From Cheiracanthium punctorium (lineage: Eukaryota > Arthropoda > Arachnida > Araneae > Cheiracanthiidae): DNA of 64,000 bases. The translations under genes and the position numbers were made by a program. Positions 32,760-45,780 of this stretch are shown one piece after another; position 1 is the stretch's first letter; the number at the start of each line of letters is the position of its first letter. The notes beneath the pieces were generated by a model. It was not told the DNA's origin, ran no database searches, and worked only from the letters and a program-made list of their open reading frames with translations. The stretch covers positions 124,001-188,000 of the forward strand of contig JAWZYV010012516.1 of the NCBI GenBank assembly GCA_038373885.1, written 5' to 3'.

Positions 32760-34150
32760 CTTTAGTAGTTTACACAGTAGTACATGCTTATAACTTATGG
32801 AACTCTTTTCAAAGCAAAATACTCTATTACTGGGTTCAAACAATACTCTGTCGCAAAATTATATAACCATAGACTTCCCTTTTAAATAATTTTGTCTTCC
32901 AGAACGAACGAGCTGGCACACTTCGAAAGATTGATTTTGAATGCAACTGCTTACAAAAATAATATTTTACAAGTTTTACAGAAATAATTTAATGAAATGG
33001 TATTAGTCCTGAATTCCTTAAACAAAATTATTATTTCATTATTGTATTTTCAGGAATTTAGTATTAACTAACCATAATCCTTTTGAAAACTGGCAATAAT
33101 CATAATTTGCATAAGTCCTTCCAATTAGCTGTGTAATTCTTCGATGTCTCTTCAAGGACTACCTATTACTAGCCCTTTGCAAACACGGTAATTAGTGCAA
33201 AAGTGTATTTACTCAGTCTACGGAATATATAATTTCATTTTATATGGATTTTAGTAATATCCGGAGTTTGATTTCCGTTTAAATCCACATTTTTAAAGAC
33301 TATCCCTTCAAAGACGAAAATCAGAACTCTAGCCCCAGAGTTACAATCCTCCACTGAAAGTTTAATACATATTCCGCCCCGAAACTCTAGCAGAAAAATA
33401 AAATTCGAAACCAATTCCTTACAATAACATACAAAGTTTCACTTTTCATCCATAAATGCTGTCGTCTGATTGATGAATTTCCTATCTCTTCCATGAACCA
33501 GAATCTTCTCAACTTGGTGATTCGTAGATGCATCTTCACTCCGAGCAACCCCTGCTATATATCGAGGTGTTCTATCATTTTTCACCTAAATTACATTCGA
33601 ATGGCTGCACCATTACTCAAATATGAGAAATTGCGCCAGCGAAGAAGCTGTCTCCAATGGCTGAACGGGCGCATTTTTCAGCTTGCCCTCTTGCCGTTCC
33701 GTACTGTCTCCACACGCGAAGCTGGATCATCCATCAAAAAATTATACGCCTGGATATATACATCTGGCTCGCGATATAGCCATTTGGAGTTAGGACCATG
33801 TAATGTAATTGCCGTAATTTTTTATCATCTTCTGCAATAAATAAAATATATAAAAAATAATGAATGTTTTCGGCAAAAAAGCTCTATTCTGATTTTTTTC
33901 TTCTTTTATTTACGAAATAAACAAAGTCTGGGTTTCTTTGTCCAGCTGCATGCCTAGCATTTCTTTAGAACAGGAAAAAAATATTAAAATTTGCAGTATA
34001 AAAATTATTTCAATGAACAAAAATAGTGACTTCCTCTAAAATACATTATTCTAAATTAGTTTTTAAAAAGTAAACACATTTGTATAATAAAATGAAATTG
34101 ACATAGAATATGTAATGGGTTTCGCATATTAAATACATAACTCACGTATT
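32760..34150. other. Unique-looking stretch with the longest single-copy ORF, no gene proven
   Basis: Plus-strand ORF 33493-33840 (115 codons) runs through a CpG-richer patch (33600-33780) that also has CCAATGG on the plus strand. The translation lacks family motifs, so the patch may be a promoter or first exon rather than a gene. Confidence 0.3.
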
Positions 34151-34158
34151 TTTATTAA

Positions 34159-35279
34159 GGCTGTTCTATCTAAAATGGGAGGATTTCGGTTGACCATCGC
34201 TCAGGGCAGGAAATAAATTTACAATCATATAACTATGAGAATTTTCAGAATTTTCCCTCTAAAACTATACTTTGAACTGACATTGAACTAAAATTTGAAG
34301 ATTTGTTTAATTTTAAAAAGAAATATTATTTATTAAACTTGACACTTTTTCAAAGAGCGCTTTTTCCTTGATTTTCGCTCACCTCAGAAATAAACTTACG
34401 ATGCCATAATTATCAGAATTTTCAGAATGTTTCCTCGGAAACTAGACTAAGAACTAGCACTAATTTTAAATTGGAAGAGCTATTTAACTTTTAAAAAACA
34501 TTATTAAACTTGGCACTTTTTTAGAGAAGTCCGCGCTTTCTGGTTAACTTTCATATAGATAAGAAGTAAACTTACAATGACAGAACTATGCAAATTTTCA
34601 GAATATTTCCACGAAAACTATATTGTAGACTGCTGTAAATTTCAAATTGAAGAACTAGTCAATTATATTCGCATTTTCATAAAAAGGAAAATGAAGAAAA
34701 CATTGTTTTTAGACTCAAATTCAAAATTGGCAGACTAAAATGTTTTCTATCAAACGTAACTTAAAAAAATAAATTTGGGCCACTTCAAAGTACATTTAAG
34801 AATGTTTTGGTGCCAAAAATATAATACATTTTGCTTTTATAAATTTTCGTTTCTTCAAAATCTACGTTACGGTGTTTTATAAAGTTTATACAAGCAATTT
34901 TATTAAAATAAAAAAAATAAATAAATATTGTATTTAAGACTGCAATTCAAGGAATCTCAGCAGTTTTATCACGTTTCAATGAAATTTCATTAAAAAAAAA
35001 AAAAAAAAAAAATCAACTTGCTTTCCTCTCTAATATTTATTTCAACTTATAATTTTTACAGTAAGAGAAGTCCATTTTATCGTTACAGTTTTGTTTTAAT
35101 TTTATTTCTAAAATTTTCCAGTGATCGTAAAAGAAATAACTACCAATTTTTGTACCAACTAACCAATAAAGATGGTTAGATCGTTAACCGCGACATGTAT
35201 CCTTAAACCCCGAAACCTCCTGTTTTTATTGCTGTTCGACAAGTTCTGGATTGAATATCGCTCTTCAGGTAAAACACCC
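34159..35279 (+). mobile_element. TTAA-bounded element with 175-bp units, copy A (diverged)
   Basis: Flanked by TTAA at 34155-34158 and 35280-35283. Left end GGCTGTTCTATCTAAAATGG; inverted right end GGGTGTTTTACCTGAAGAGC. Contains three internal units of about 176 bp, each opening with (g/c)a(g/a)aattttcagaat.t (34237, 34414, 34590) and containing 'cttg.cactttt'. A TTAA target points to piggyBac-type mobility. Non-coding. Confidence 0.7.
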
Positions 35280-35289
35280 TTAAATCGAC

Positions 35290-36160
35290 AATACAATTAT
35301 TCATTTTGTGGACTTTCATTCACTCAATTTAGGAACACCAGTTACAAGTAATTCTGACAGTATCAGAATACAGCTAAATGAGTTTTGGTTATTGTAATAG
35401 CAATTAAGAAAAGTAAAAAAAATATAAGAGTTTTACCTTAATATATTGTACATACTTGTTCTCGACCTTTTGGCTGTCTAAGAATAAATATAATGTGTTT
35501 CCATATAGCAGCAAGGGTATTTTCATATAATATCATTATATAAGTTTTGCTTCTTGCTTCAATCACTATGCCTCATGTATGAGTTCAATTTAAAAAAACT
35601 TTAACCGTGTTCATGAAAAAATACATATATTAGCAGATTTTGTTTATAAACAGTGATAATTATTTGATTTTAAACAGCGATAATTAAGCTTTCCTGAAAA
35701 CTGATGCAAGTTGAGACTCATTAAGAAATAAATGAGACTTTTCCTCAGTAATACTATCAGTGAAACCAGATACAGTGAAACATCCAAAAACCTTAAATTT
35801 GACAGTTTTCAGAGAAAGGGAATAGACTTATAACATTTATATGTATAACAGCATAAGTTGAACCATTCTGTAAATCGGACACATTTTGTGGGAAGTGTCC
35901 AACTTTCAAACATTTCACTGTATTATGAAGAATCTATTCATCAGCGTCGACTTCAGAATCTCCTTATTGTTGTTATAGTCGAAAGCTTTTGTCGTGCATT
36001 TTTATGCATTGACTCTTTATTATTATAATAATTATTATTATTATTAATAATTTTGTAATCAAATCTATCGCAAAATGACTCACCATATCATTTTATATCA
36101 AAAAACTTTTTTGTATCCTACACAAATCTTGATTAAAATATTGTCAAATGTTAATCGCTA
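35290..36160. other. AT-rich, nothing identified
   Basis: No supported exon or bounded repeat. (ATT)n-like patch at 36022-36045. Confidence 0.5.
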
Positions 36161-36167
36161 GTTATAC

Positions 36168-36769
36168 AGGGTGTCCCAAAAAGGTGGTAACGGGTTTTAA
36201 TTCTTTATCTATTAAAGTTAAGGGGGCAGTGCAAATTGAAAAAAAAAATTTCAAAATAAGGTCGGAAGTAAGACTCCGTTAAGAAAAAATTCTTCTCGTT
36301 CATTTTCAAAAGGTTACACTTTTTAAATTTGTATACGATCCCCGTACAAAACAATTCCCAGTTAGTAAAATGTGCCTCATACACTCATGAGGTAAGATAC
36401 AAAATTTGAGAATTATACTTTAAAAAGTGTATGAAAATAAATATAAGCTGACTTAAAGCACCTTTCCATGGCTTTCGGAGGGAAAAAAAATCACGTCGAA
36501 TGATCACATTTCAGAGGTCGTGCAGGAACTACGAAAGAAAATATTTTTCTCCACTCTAGCGATAAACGTTTACATTCAAAATCATGGATAGTCCCCGATC
36601 ATCTTTCTTTAAAGATATATCTGCGACGTTGTATAATGAAAGTCTCAAATTTGGTGCATCGCCTCATTACCATATGGACATTTTTCTAATTGGGAATATT
36701 TTTGTACCGGGGTTGCTATCCAAATTTAAAAAGTGTAACTTTTTGTAAATAAACGAGAGGAAATTTTTC
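36168..36769. mobile_element. Long-terminal-inverted-repeat MITE opening ACAGGGTGTCCCAAAA
   Basis: Arms of about 140 bp: 36283-36425 pairs with the inverse of 36630-36769. Shared blocks include gttacactttttaaattt, a gtac..aaca..attccca box, and caaatttgaga. The left part adds an outer ACAGGGTGTCCCAAAA end whose partner is missing, because the right arm stops exactly at the TTAA where the next element begins. No coding seen. Confidence 0.75.
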
Positions 36770-36773
36770 TTAA

Positions 36774-38118
36774 GGCTGTTCTACCTGAAAACGGAGGATT
36801 TCGGTTGATTTTCGACCAAGATAGGGAGTAAACTTATAATCACATAACTTTGAGAATTTTCAGAATGTATCCTCTAAAACTAGAATAAGAACTGACATTG
36901 CGATAAAATTTGAAAAGTTATTTAATTTTTTCAAAAATATTATTAAACTTGACACTTTTTCAGAGAAAACGCTATTTTCTCGAATTTCCATCAAGATTAG
37001 AAATAAATTTACGAAGATATAATTATGAGAATTTTCAGAATGTTTCCTCAGAAACTAGATTGGGAACTGACATTGAGATAAATTTTGAAAAACAATTTAA
37101 TTTTTTTTTAATAGTGAAACTTGGCACTTTTTCAGAGGAAAACGCTTTTGATAGACTTTCACTTAAGATGAGAAATGAACTTATGATGCTAGAACTATGA
37201 AAATTTTTAGACTGTTTCTTCAAAAACCATACTGTGAACTGAAACAAATTTCAAATTTGAAAAGTTACTTCATTTTTTGAAAAAAAATTATTAAACATAC
37301 CACTTTTTCGGAGAAGTCTGCTTTTTGGTTAACTTTCACTACAGATAAAAAATAAACTTACATTCCTAGAACAATGAAAATTTTCAGAATATTTCTTCGG
37401 GAACTGTACTGTGGACTACTGCAAATTTAAAGTCTGAATAACCAGTCAGTTTTCATAAAAAGAAAGAAGGAAAAACATTGTTTTTTAAACTCAAATTCAA
37501 AATTGGCTGACTGAAAAATTTTCTTTCAAAAGTAACTTTGAAGTATAAATTTATAGATGTATTTAAGAATGTTTTGGGGCCAAAAATGTACTGCATTTTG
37601 CTTTTACAAATTTTATAATTGAAACTCGTAATTGTTTATGAAACCTAATGAACATGACTTCTGAACAAGATTTAAAATAAAATTACAGTAGAAAAGCTAC
37701 TGAAAAATTTATAATGGTTCTTCTGAAACTACTTTACGATGCTTTATGAACATTAAGTTTATAGGAGCAATTTAATTTAAAAAATAAGTAAATAAATGAA
37801 GATGATATTTGACGGAAATTCAAAGAATTTCAGCAGTTTTATCGCGTTTCAATCGAATTTCATTTGAAAAAATCAACTCGCGCTGATCTTTAATACTTAC
37901 TACAATATTTTACATCAAGAAAAGTCCATTTTATCGTTTTAATTTTAAAGTTACATTAAATATTTCTAAAATGTTTCGGAGAAATTCTAAAAAATACAGC
38001 TAACAATTGTGTCCATTACATGAATAAAGATGGCGTGACATGTATGCTTGGACCCCCAAACCACCCATATTTCAAGCTTTTCCCCTAGTCCCCGATTCGG
38101 CTGTCGGCCCCCGGCTGT
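36774..38118 (+). mobile_element. TTAA-bounded 175-bp-unit element, copy B
   Basis: Starts after TTAA 36770-36773 with GGCTGTTCTACCTGAAAAC. Four internal units open at 36852, 37027, 37199 and 37376 (spacing 172-177). It is followed head-to-tail by copy C at TTAA 38119-38122 and differs from it by few substitutions and small indels. The right terminal repeat is short by several bases (ccccggctgt), as if lost in forming the tandem. Confidence 0.85.
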
Positions 38119-38122
38119 TTAA

Positions 38123-39479
38123 AGCTGTTCTACCTGAAAACGGAGGATTTCGGTTGATTTTCGACCAAGATAGGGAGTAAACTTATAATCACATAACTTT
38201 GAGAATTTTCAGAATGTTTCCTCTAAAACTAGAATAAGAACTGACATTGCGATAAAATTTGAAAAGTTATTTAATTTTTTAAAAAATATTATTAAGCTTG
38301 ACACTTTTTCAGAGAAAACGCTATTTTCTCGAATTTCCATCAAGATTAGAAATAAATTTACGAAGATATAATTATGAGAATTTTCAGAATGTTTCCTCAG
38401 AAACTAGATTGAGAGCTGACATTGAGATAAATTTTGAAAAACAATTTAATTTTTTTTTTAAATAGTGAAACTTGGCACTTTTTCAGAGGAAAACGCTTTT
38501 GATAGACTTTCACTTAAGATGAGAAATGAACTTATGATGCTAGAACTATGAAAATTTTTAGACTGTTTCTTCAGAAACCATACTGTGAACTGAAACAAAT
38601 TTCAAATTTGAAAAGTTACTTCATTTTTTGAAAAAAAAATTATTAAACATGCCACTTTTTCGGAGAAGTCTGCTTTTTGGTTAACTTTCACTACAGATAA
38701 AAAATAAAATTACATTCCTAGAACACTGAAATTTTTCAGAATATTTCTTCGGGAACTGTACTGTGGACTACTGCAAATTTAAAATCTGAATAACCAGTCA
38801 GTTTTCATAAACAGAAAGAAGGAAAAACATTATTTTTTAAACTCAAATTCAAAATTGGTTGACTGAAAAATTTTCTTTCAAAAGTAACTTTGAAGTATAA
38901 ATTTATAGATGTATTTAAGAATGTTTTGGGGCCAAAAATGTACTGCATTTTGCTTTTACAAATTTTATAATTGAAACTCGTAATTGTTTATGAAACTTAA
39001 TGAACATGACTTCTGATCAAGATTTAAAATAAAATTACAGTAGAAAAGCTACTGAAAAATTTATAATGGTTCGTCTGAAACTACTTTACGATGCTTTATG
39101 AACATTAAGTTTATAGGAGCAATTTAATTTAAAAAATAAGTAAATAAATGAAGATGATATTTCAGACGGAAATTCAAAAGAATTTCAGCAGTTTTATCGC
39201 GTTTCAATCGAATTTCATTTGAAAAAATCAACTCGCGCTGATCTCTAATACTTACTACAATATTTTACATCAAGAAAAGTCCATTTTATCGTTTCAATTT
39301 TAAAGTTATAATTATATTTCTAAAATTTTTCAGAGAAATTCTAAAAAATACAGCTAACAATTGTGTCCATTACATGAATAAAGATGGCGCGACATTTATG
39401 CTTGGACCCCCAAACCACCCATATTTCACGCTTTTCCCCTAGTCCCCGATTCGACTTTCGCTCCTCAGGTTAAACAGCC
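38123..39479 (+). mobile_element. TTAA-bounded 175-bp-unit element, copy C
   Basis: Near-identical to copy B (offset 1,349 bp at the first unit). Units open at 38201, 38376, 38550 and 38728. The right end, inverted, is GGCTGTTTAACCTGAGGAGC, then TTAA 39480-39483. The ORFs of 70-96 codons in B are not preserved as a coherent frame in C or A, so they are not genes. Confidence 0.85.
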
Positions 39480-39483
39480 TTAA

Positions 39484-39749
39484 CAGCCTTAAGGCTGCCC
39501 TTTTTTCAGCATTCTGCAATCTATCCATCTGTTCTCGCATTCTTCCAATTTTCAGCGGATGTCAGTGCTGTCAAAAATAATCGTGACCATTTTTTTACGG
39601 AAAATGACGTGCTAAAAAGTAAAGGATTCTCGTGGGGCTGTATCACCCGCAACTATTTTTATAGAAATCAAATCTATTCTTCGTGACTGACAACAGTCAA
39701 AACGTCAGAGTTTGGTGTTCCCAGAGCGGGAACACTGCGCGTTAAAGGG
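39484..39749 (-). mobile_element. Partial copy of the 46-kb foldback element
   Basis: Collinear with the reverse complement of about 45820-46010 (ggctgcccttttttcagcat, ctgttctcgcattcttcc, aaaaagtaaaggattctcg, aaatcaaatctattc), then ends ...gcgcgttaaaggg followed by TTAA 39750-39753. The inverted end CCCTTTAACGCGCA resembles a piggyBac-type terminus. Confidence 0.7.
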
Positions 39750-39759
39750 TTAAGTAGCT

Positions 39760-41090
39760 TCGTCAGCCATTTTTTATTTTAATTTAAATTTAGAATTTTT
39801 CATTTCACCTTAATTATTTTCACATATCTGGAAGAAGAACATTAATTCATAATTCCACCAACACCATCGCATAAGTAACGACCTAACTTTAACTAGGAGT
39901 GCATTTTAATAGGAAATCCGTGGTCTAATGAACGCAAATGCAAGTCCATTTGAATACAAACTGTTGATATATTTCTTCTTTACCGATTCCCTAGACTCTT
40001 TGAATTGCTGTGAATATCTTACCCACGTCGGTAAAAAAAAAGGAAAAGAAAAAAGTATCTCTCCCTCTCAACCGCCGAGGCACCCAACAGAGGAGTTATG
40101 GTACAGCGAGTGATTTAAATTTAAGATTTCCCTGCTGATTAATTCCTTAAAAAACACCAGCGAACAAGCGAGGCAAATTGCAATTGGTTGAAAACAGCAT
40201 AAATAAGCCTAACCACACATATCTCACGGAAAGGAGAGAGCGAGCTGGTAAAACTAACTACAACTTTAACTCACGATCGAAGATGAGGGAGGGAGAAAAT
40301 GGCGTCATTTCAGGTGCGCTAAGCCTAATTTAAACCGGAACATATGAAGGTAATTGACCTTAGATTCCGCTGCCAATAACTCGTAGAAATCTTCCCCCTG
40401 TATTGCCCAAGCCATCCATATGGATGATTTTATGCTTATTTACTGCTATCGCTCACCATGCAATCTGCAATAAATACCGCCTGTTAATTGGCACGCGCTA
40501 CCCATGGGGTTGCCAGAAAAATTCTAGTTTCTATGGGGTGAAAAGAAAAAAAAAATGTTAAATAATGCTTCCAGTCCAACATACACCAATAATCCTATCT
40601 ACATCAAAAAATAATGCAAAAGTAGATATACCGTGTTCATATTACTTGTAAAATATTTTATATTTCGTCCTTTAGAAACCTATTGCTGTGAATCCAAGTT
40701 ATTTCCACTGTCTGGTCAGAACTTCATCATAAAGTATACAATATTATCGTTGATGTCTCTTTGGAATTTTCAGTACAGACTTATGTATTTGGCGGATTTA
40801 ATTTCTATTTTATTAAAAGCGCATTCAACTACGACTTCAGAGTTAAGAGCAGAAAACAAGAACTAACATTAAGTTAAACATGGAACTGAAAGATCAGCTA
40901 CAGCTATACTGAATGCGAGTGTTATAATTAAACAAATTAAATGAAAAGTGATTTATTTTCCTTTAATCACTGCGCAACAACTAATTAATGTAAACAAATG
41001 CAATAAAATATTTCATTCGATTATTTTCATTTCGGCTTATCCTTTGGAATTTGTTTTGTGTGCTCCTGCAACAGAGCTATAAAACTTGTG
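39760..41090. other. No proven gene; possible small exon
   Basis: At 40282-40312 an ATG with ten codons reads into donor CAG|GTGCGC in a CpG-richer patch, which could be a first exon but is too short to support. Otherwise AT-rich and featureless. Confidence 0.3.
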
Positions 41091-41100
41091 CACATCATGA

Positions 41101-41335
41101 CTCCACCATGGCAGAGTGGATGAGACACTGAACATGGTAGATGGCTGAAATGTGAAGGTTTAACGTTCTGGCCTACTGCGCGACTATCAATCTAACGGTC
41201 TAGAGTTTTGAGTGGTTTTCTCCAGATGTAACATGAATACGCGTTAGAGCTCCTTAAAAAGATCTTCCACTCAAGTCAGTCCCCACACCGGCAGATACCC
41301 TTCCTGTAAGTTTGCCTTAATCCAACACAACACAG
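41101..41335 (+). mobile_element. tRNA-derived SINE, main family
   Basis: A-box-like tggcagagtggatgaga at 41109-41125 and a degenerate B box, then the family body: gatgtaacatgaatacgcg, ttagagctccttaaaaag, gcagatacccttcctg. Its body matches the copies at 45.0 and 55.1 kb and, inverted, 61.7 kb. Confidence 0.75.
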
Positions 41336-41965
41336 TACTTATGCACGTCATTATCACTGGAAACTTTTTTTTGTGAATATTTATGCATGCTTGCAGATTT
41401 GGAGAAGTGACAGACAAATATATAAACTGAAGTCAAAATCTACTATAACAAAGAGTGCTAATAAAATACATCAACTTTCTTTTATGGGAAAAAGTTTAAA
41501 AAAAAAGAAGCACTTTAAATAAATTAAGTCTATCGGCCATTGTATAGTAACAGATTTGCATGTCATTAAAAAAAAAAAAAAAAAAAAAATCTTGCGTGCT
41601 ATTTTCAGTAGGAAGCATGGTATTATAAATTGTAATCCTGTGCAATGATTTTGTTTCATTTCAAACAGAGCAACTATGGTTCAATTGTAAATAAAACACC
41701 CTAACTTAAAGTCTAACTTAACTTTGCTATAGTAAAGCGAGCTTTATGGTATACACATTTCAGAAACAACATTATTTCACTTTTGTCTGAACTTGACACA
41801 TTCTCTATTTTGCTTTTCACCAGCTAATGTAACATGGGTACTTGATATATACATGGATTAAACTGAAAGCCAAACAAATCTTGAATAATACCTAGTATTG
41901 CACCCTTTTGACTTTTTCCGACTATGTGTGTCATCGAATCGTTTCGCCGTACAACTCTAAATGAA

Positions 41966-41996
41966 AAAAATAAATAAATAAATAAATAAATAAAAA
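41966..41996. repeat. (AAAT)n microsatellite
   Basis: About seven AAAT units. Confidence 0.93.
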
Positions 41997-41999
41997 ATT

Positions 42000-44040
42000 C
42001 GAATAACCAAAATAAATCAATCTTGTTTTTTCTTGTAGCTTATCCTAGTAAAGGAGTATAAAATAAAACCTAATTTACTTTAAGTATAATTGTTTATCAG
42101 AAGACCAAATTTCATTTACGCGATATGTAATATGTAATATAAGATGTGATCGCAGACAACCAGACAAGAATGTAATGTAAAAAGATTCGAAATCTAAATT
42201 TTGAAAACTCAAAGAAGGATTTTAAGATTTTGTTTTTAAAGAATCTCGATTACATTTATTTGCTTTTATTGTAATAAAATAGACATACAGAGAAAGGGAA
42301 GGTTTATTTAACCTCAATAAAATATTAATAATTTTGTGGATTGTATTTTCATTATTTGGACCAATTTTATGACATGCGAATCACATCGTTTCATAAGACG
42401 GGGGAGGGGGGGGTGGAAGTGAGAAGTCTGCAAATATTTCTTCTTGTTATTTATTTACTTAGTTGCAATCCTTGATTCATGCCTGCATTCTTTCTTGAGC
42501 TTCCCGCAGTTTAATCAGCACTTCTTTTTTCTATCTGTTTCTGGTAGAATAATTTTTTGCTCTCGTAATTATTTTTCAGAATTTAGAATTTTGTTGGCGA
42601 GACCATGCTGAGTTTCCTTGCACGCCGGGAGACTAATTAAACGCTGGATTCGGTAGTTTGTTAATGAGCATTTTATTACTGCAAGACTCGAGGAAGTTGA
42701 ATGTTTTGCAGTGCACTTCAAAATACCTAATGAAGGAAAGGTATTTGGATCCTGTATGTATAGAAGGGTGAACATGCGTAACAGCTTGTGTAGCCAAAAT
42801 TTATTGCATCAAAATAATCGTGGAAATAGAGGGAGAGGGAGGGAGTCCGTTAATGTTGCTACAATCTCTTTTGGTTGGTTAAGGTTTGCGCAACTTATGA
42901 ACAGCCTAAAGAAGAAAGATAACCTATGTCGAATGCATCGATTATAAAACACTTTTCAACATAATCTTATTTGTACATGCAACCACTACATGGCAACGGA
43001 TACTTAACACATTCTCTTCTTTTGTTGCAAATACAATGTGTGCTAAATTATTGGATTTGTTATGCAAAAAAACTGAAATACGAAAGATGGTGTCTCCAAT
43101 TTACTGTGAAATTAAAAACAAGAAAGATAAATCATGCCAAAAGTATCGATTACAAAACAGTCTCCAACACAACAGTCCTATTTTGAGCCAAATTTGGCGT
43201 CAAAGTACCGTCTCCAAATTTAGCTAGATGGGGGGGGGGGGAATAACCTCAGAAAAGCTGCATGTCATTTTAAATGTAATTTTGCAACACTCTGTAAAAA
43301 AAAGTTCAATGTTTTCCTTTAAATCCATTTCATTCCATTTCCTTTAATTGCAAGTTCATTTAAATGATCAGAAAGCTGTTATAAACGATTATCTACTCTG
43401 TACGTATCGTACTGTGCTTGGAATGGATTAATGTCTCTAAACTTCCACAAGCCATAATGTATTGAAATTCTATTGGGTGATCCGGTAGGAAAATAATAAA
43501 TGCTACATACACTGTTTTCGATAGAGAGTATTATTTTGTAATCCTTAATAACATATATTAAGTTTATTTTATTTAAAAGTGGCGAATATATTTAAAATAC
43601 GCTTTAAAGAATAACTGCCCACGGAACTTAATGTACTGGAATTCTTTTGGGTTCCCCTACCCTTTTTAATCGGTTATGGTACAATACATAGGAATGACAT
43701 ATGTACATTTCTTAGCAATCGGCAATCGATGCATATTTATAGCAACTAAAACACGGACGAACAAACAAACAAAAACCAATCATTAACAATTCTCTGTTGG
43801 AAAGTGAAAAAAAAGATGGTTTGATATACATAATGATATTAAAGAAATTAATAAGTTTCATTCGATAAAAGGAAATTATAGCAACTATAATTCAAATCAT
43901 TTTAATTAAAATACTTTTAAAATAAAGAAATATGATTTGAGTCAAATGAGTCCAATAATTTGGCGACCACTGCACTGCACATGTCGACAGAGAATCTTTT
44001 TCTGTGTTTCATCGTTTCATCCTGACGTGGATCTGTAAAT
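42000..44040. other. No gene proven; dispersed 'gcatcgattataaaacac' repeat
   Basis: The 18-mer at about 42935 recurs at 58139, and in altered form (gtatcgattacaaaaca) at 43143. ORFs of 60-78 codons at 42569-43227 overlap on both strands and lack motifs. G runs at 42400 and 43227. Confidence 0.4.
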
Positions 44041-44046
44041 GAGGGG

Positions 44047-44229
44047 CAGTGGCCCAGCCAAAGAATCATTACTATCGTTCCGAACGTTGAGATAAGTGCA
44101 AGGCTTCCCGTTGTGATTTAGATTTTTTTTTTTTGAGTATTGGATGTCAATATTCAAGCTTTTTGTGAAAAGTTCTACCGTTCACAACTTTTGGGTCCTC
44201 CACAAAATCTTTTTCTTGCTACGCCCCTG
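44047..44229. mobile_element. hAT-type MITE
   Basis: 183 bp. Left end CAGTGGCCCAGCCAAAG; inverted right end CAGGGGCGTAGCAAGAAAAA. Flanking octamers do not match. Confidence 0.65.
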
Positions 44230-44994
44230 AAAGTGTAACAGAATTCTGAAGAATGTTCTTTGAGTGCGAAAAAGTATTCTACCTATTTCTCAGTCTCTGG
44301 CATACTATCTTTGAAGCATGCTATCTTTTAAGGTGTTTATCAAACACGTCCGCTTTCAGTAAGAACTGATTTGATTTACCACAAGGCGCATGAGGAAAAC
44401 ATTCATAGATTCTGTGTTCGAAAATGAAAATTTGTTAATCGATTTATTACAGTGATGCCGAGGTATTTTTTCCTACCGAGTGAAATTTGAAAATTTTATC
44501 ATTTAAATATGGCTATTTCGGCCTTTTTCGTCTGCTTGAAAAAAAAAAATTGATCATACGTCGAGACACTTTAAAAAATACTCAGAAACATTACATAAAA
44601 ATATGGACAATCGAACACAGATCTTTAGAGCAATGTTCCTTCAGATTATTATTCGATTATTTCAGTAAATTTAAGAATGATCATTTGTGTAGAGAAATTA
44701 AGTGAAATAAGGGAAAGTTTCAACAAAGTATGCTCGCAAAGTAAGTAAAAATTCCACCACGGTAGTGCAAGTGAAAATACAGGTATGTAAAGATTTACAA
44801 CTATGTGTTTTTAAAATCATAACAAAATTATGGTTTTAGATAATTTCTGATTTTAGAAAGATAAAATGTTGTGTATTTCTTCATTATAAATTCTATATAC
44901 ACAGCTCCGTTCAACATATAATAAATTTTTAAAAAACAGAATAGTATTAATAATCTGTTTTTCTTATGCTATGAAAATATTTTTTAAACAGAGA

Positions 44995-45190
44995 GTGACC
45001 AATAGCTGAGTGGATAACGGCACGGAATACTGGGAGAAGGCTGAAGTACGCATGCCCAGGGTTCCGGCCTTTCGCACAGATGTCGATCTAATGGCCTGGA
45101 GTGTTGGGTGGCTTTCTTCAGATGTAGCATCAATAAACGTTAGAGCTCCTTAAAAAGTCCTTCGCTAAAGGCATCCCCCTGAGCAGATAT
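44995..45190 (+). mobile_element. tRNA-derived SINE, main family
   Basis: A box tagctgagtggataacggc, B-box remnant cccagggttccgg, then the body gatgtagcatcaataaacgt, tagagctccttaaaaagtcc, gagcagatat. The best preserved tRNA head among the plus-strand copies. Confidence 0.8.
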
Positions 45191-45199
45191 TTCTCGAGA

Positions 45200-45770
45200 A
45201 TTTAAAATAAAATTTTAATTTTTGATACCAAATATTTCAGACAGTATAGTTACAAATTGTAGAACTTAACGGCTGGATCAGGTTTTACAATCTCTTTCTA
45301 GTTATTATGTGAAATTATGCCAATAATAAATATGCTTGTCAAAATAACCACTTTAAAGATCAAAGTCGATTTTTCGTTTCCAGTTCGTATTAATAATTAT
45401 TTATACAGAAAATATTGAGATGGTTTTTATTTATAAGAATTTTTAGGCTTACACATGTGGGTGGACTATGGATTTTCATGGTAGCAATTACGTTAAAACA
45501 TGCAAATGGATTGGGAGCTAGGCAATCTCATTATACAATCACATTTATAAACATGATATGCTATTCTAATTTATTCCATTAAAATCGTCTAGTGAATAAT
45601 TTACTTCATTAAGGGAACCTTTGAAATGTTTTCTTTTTCTCAGTAATGATTCTTTTGCATGCGTAGTAAAGCTCAATCTTTTACGTAGTGATGATATGGA
45701 GCAATAGTTAAATTTTATTTTTCAACTCATTTGGTTGACTCCAGAAACTCTTATTAAAAACGCTACAAGA
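45200..45770. other. AT-rich, nothing identified
   Basis: No supported feature. Confidence 0.5.
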
Positions 45771-45780
45771 TAAATATTAA

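Noticed and set aside
33493..33840. 115-codon plus-strand ORF as a gene
   Set aside because: No recognisable domain, no supporting splice sites, and the openness follows a local rise in GC. Kept only as an unproven stretch.
36910..37247. ORFs of 96 and 70 codons in copy B
   Set aside because: They lie in the 175-bp tandem monomers and are not preserved as one frame in copies A and C.
44487..44705. 72-codon plus-strand ORF
   Set aside because: Lys/Phe/Leu-rich, AT-driven composition with no motif or splice context.
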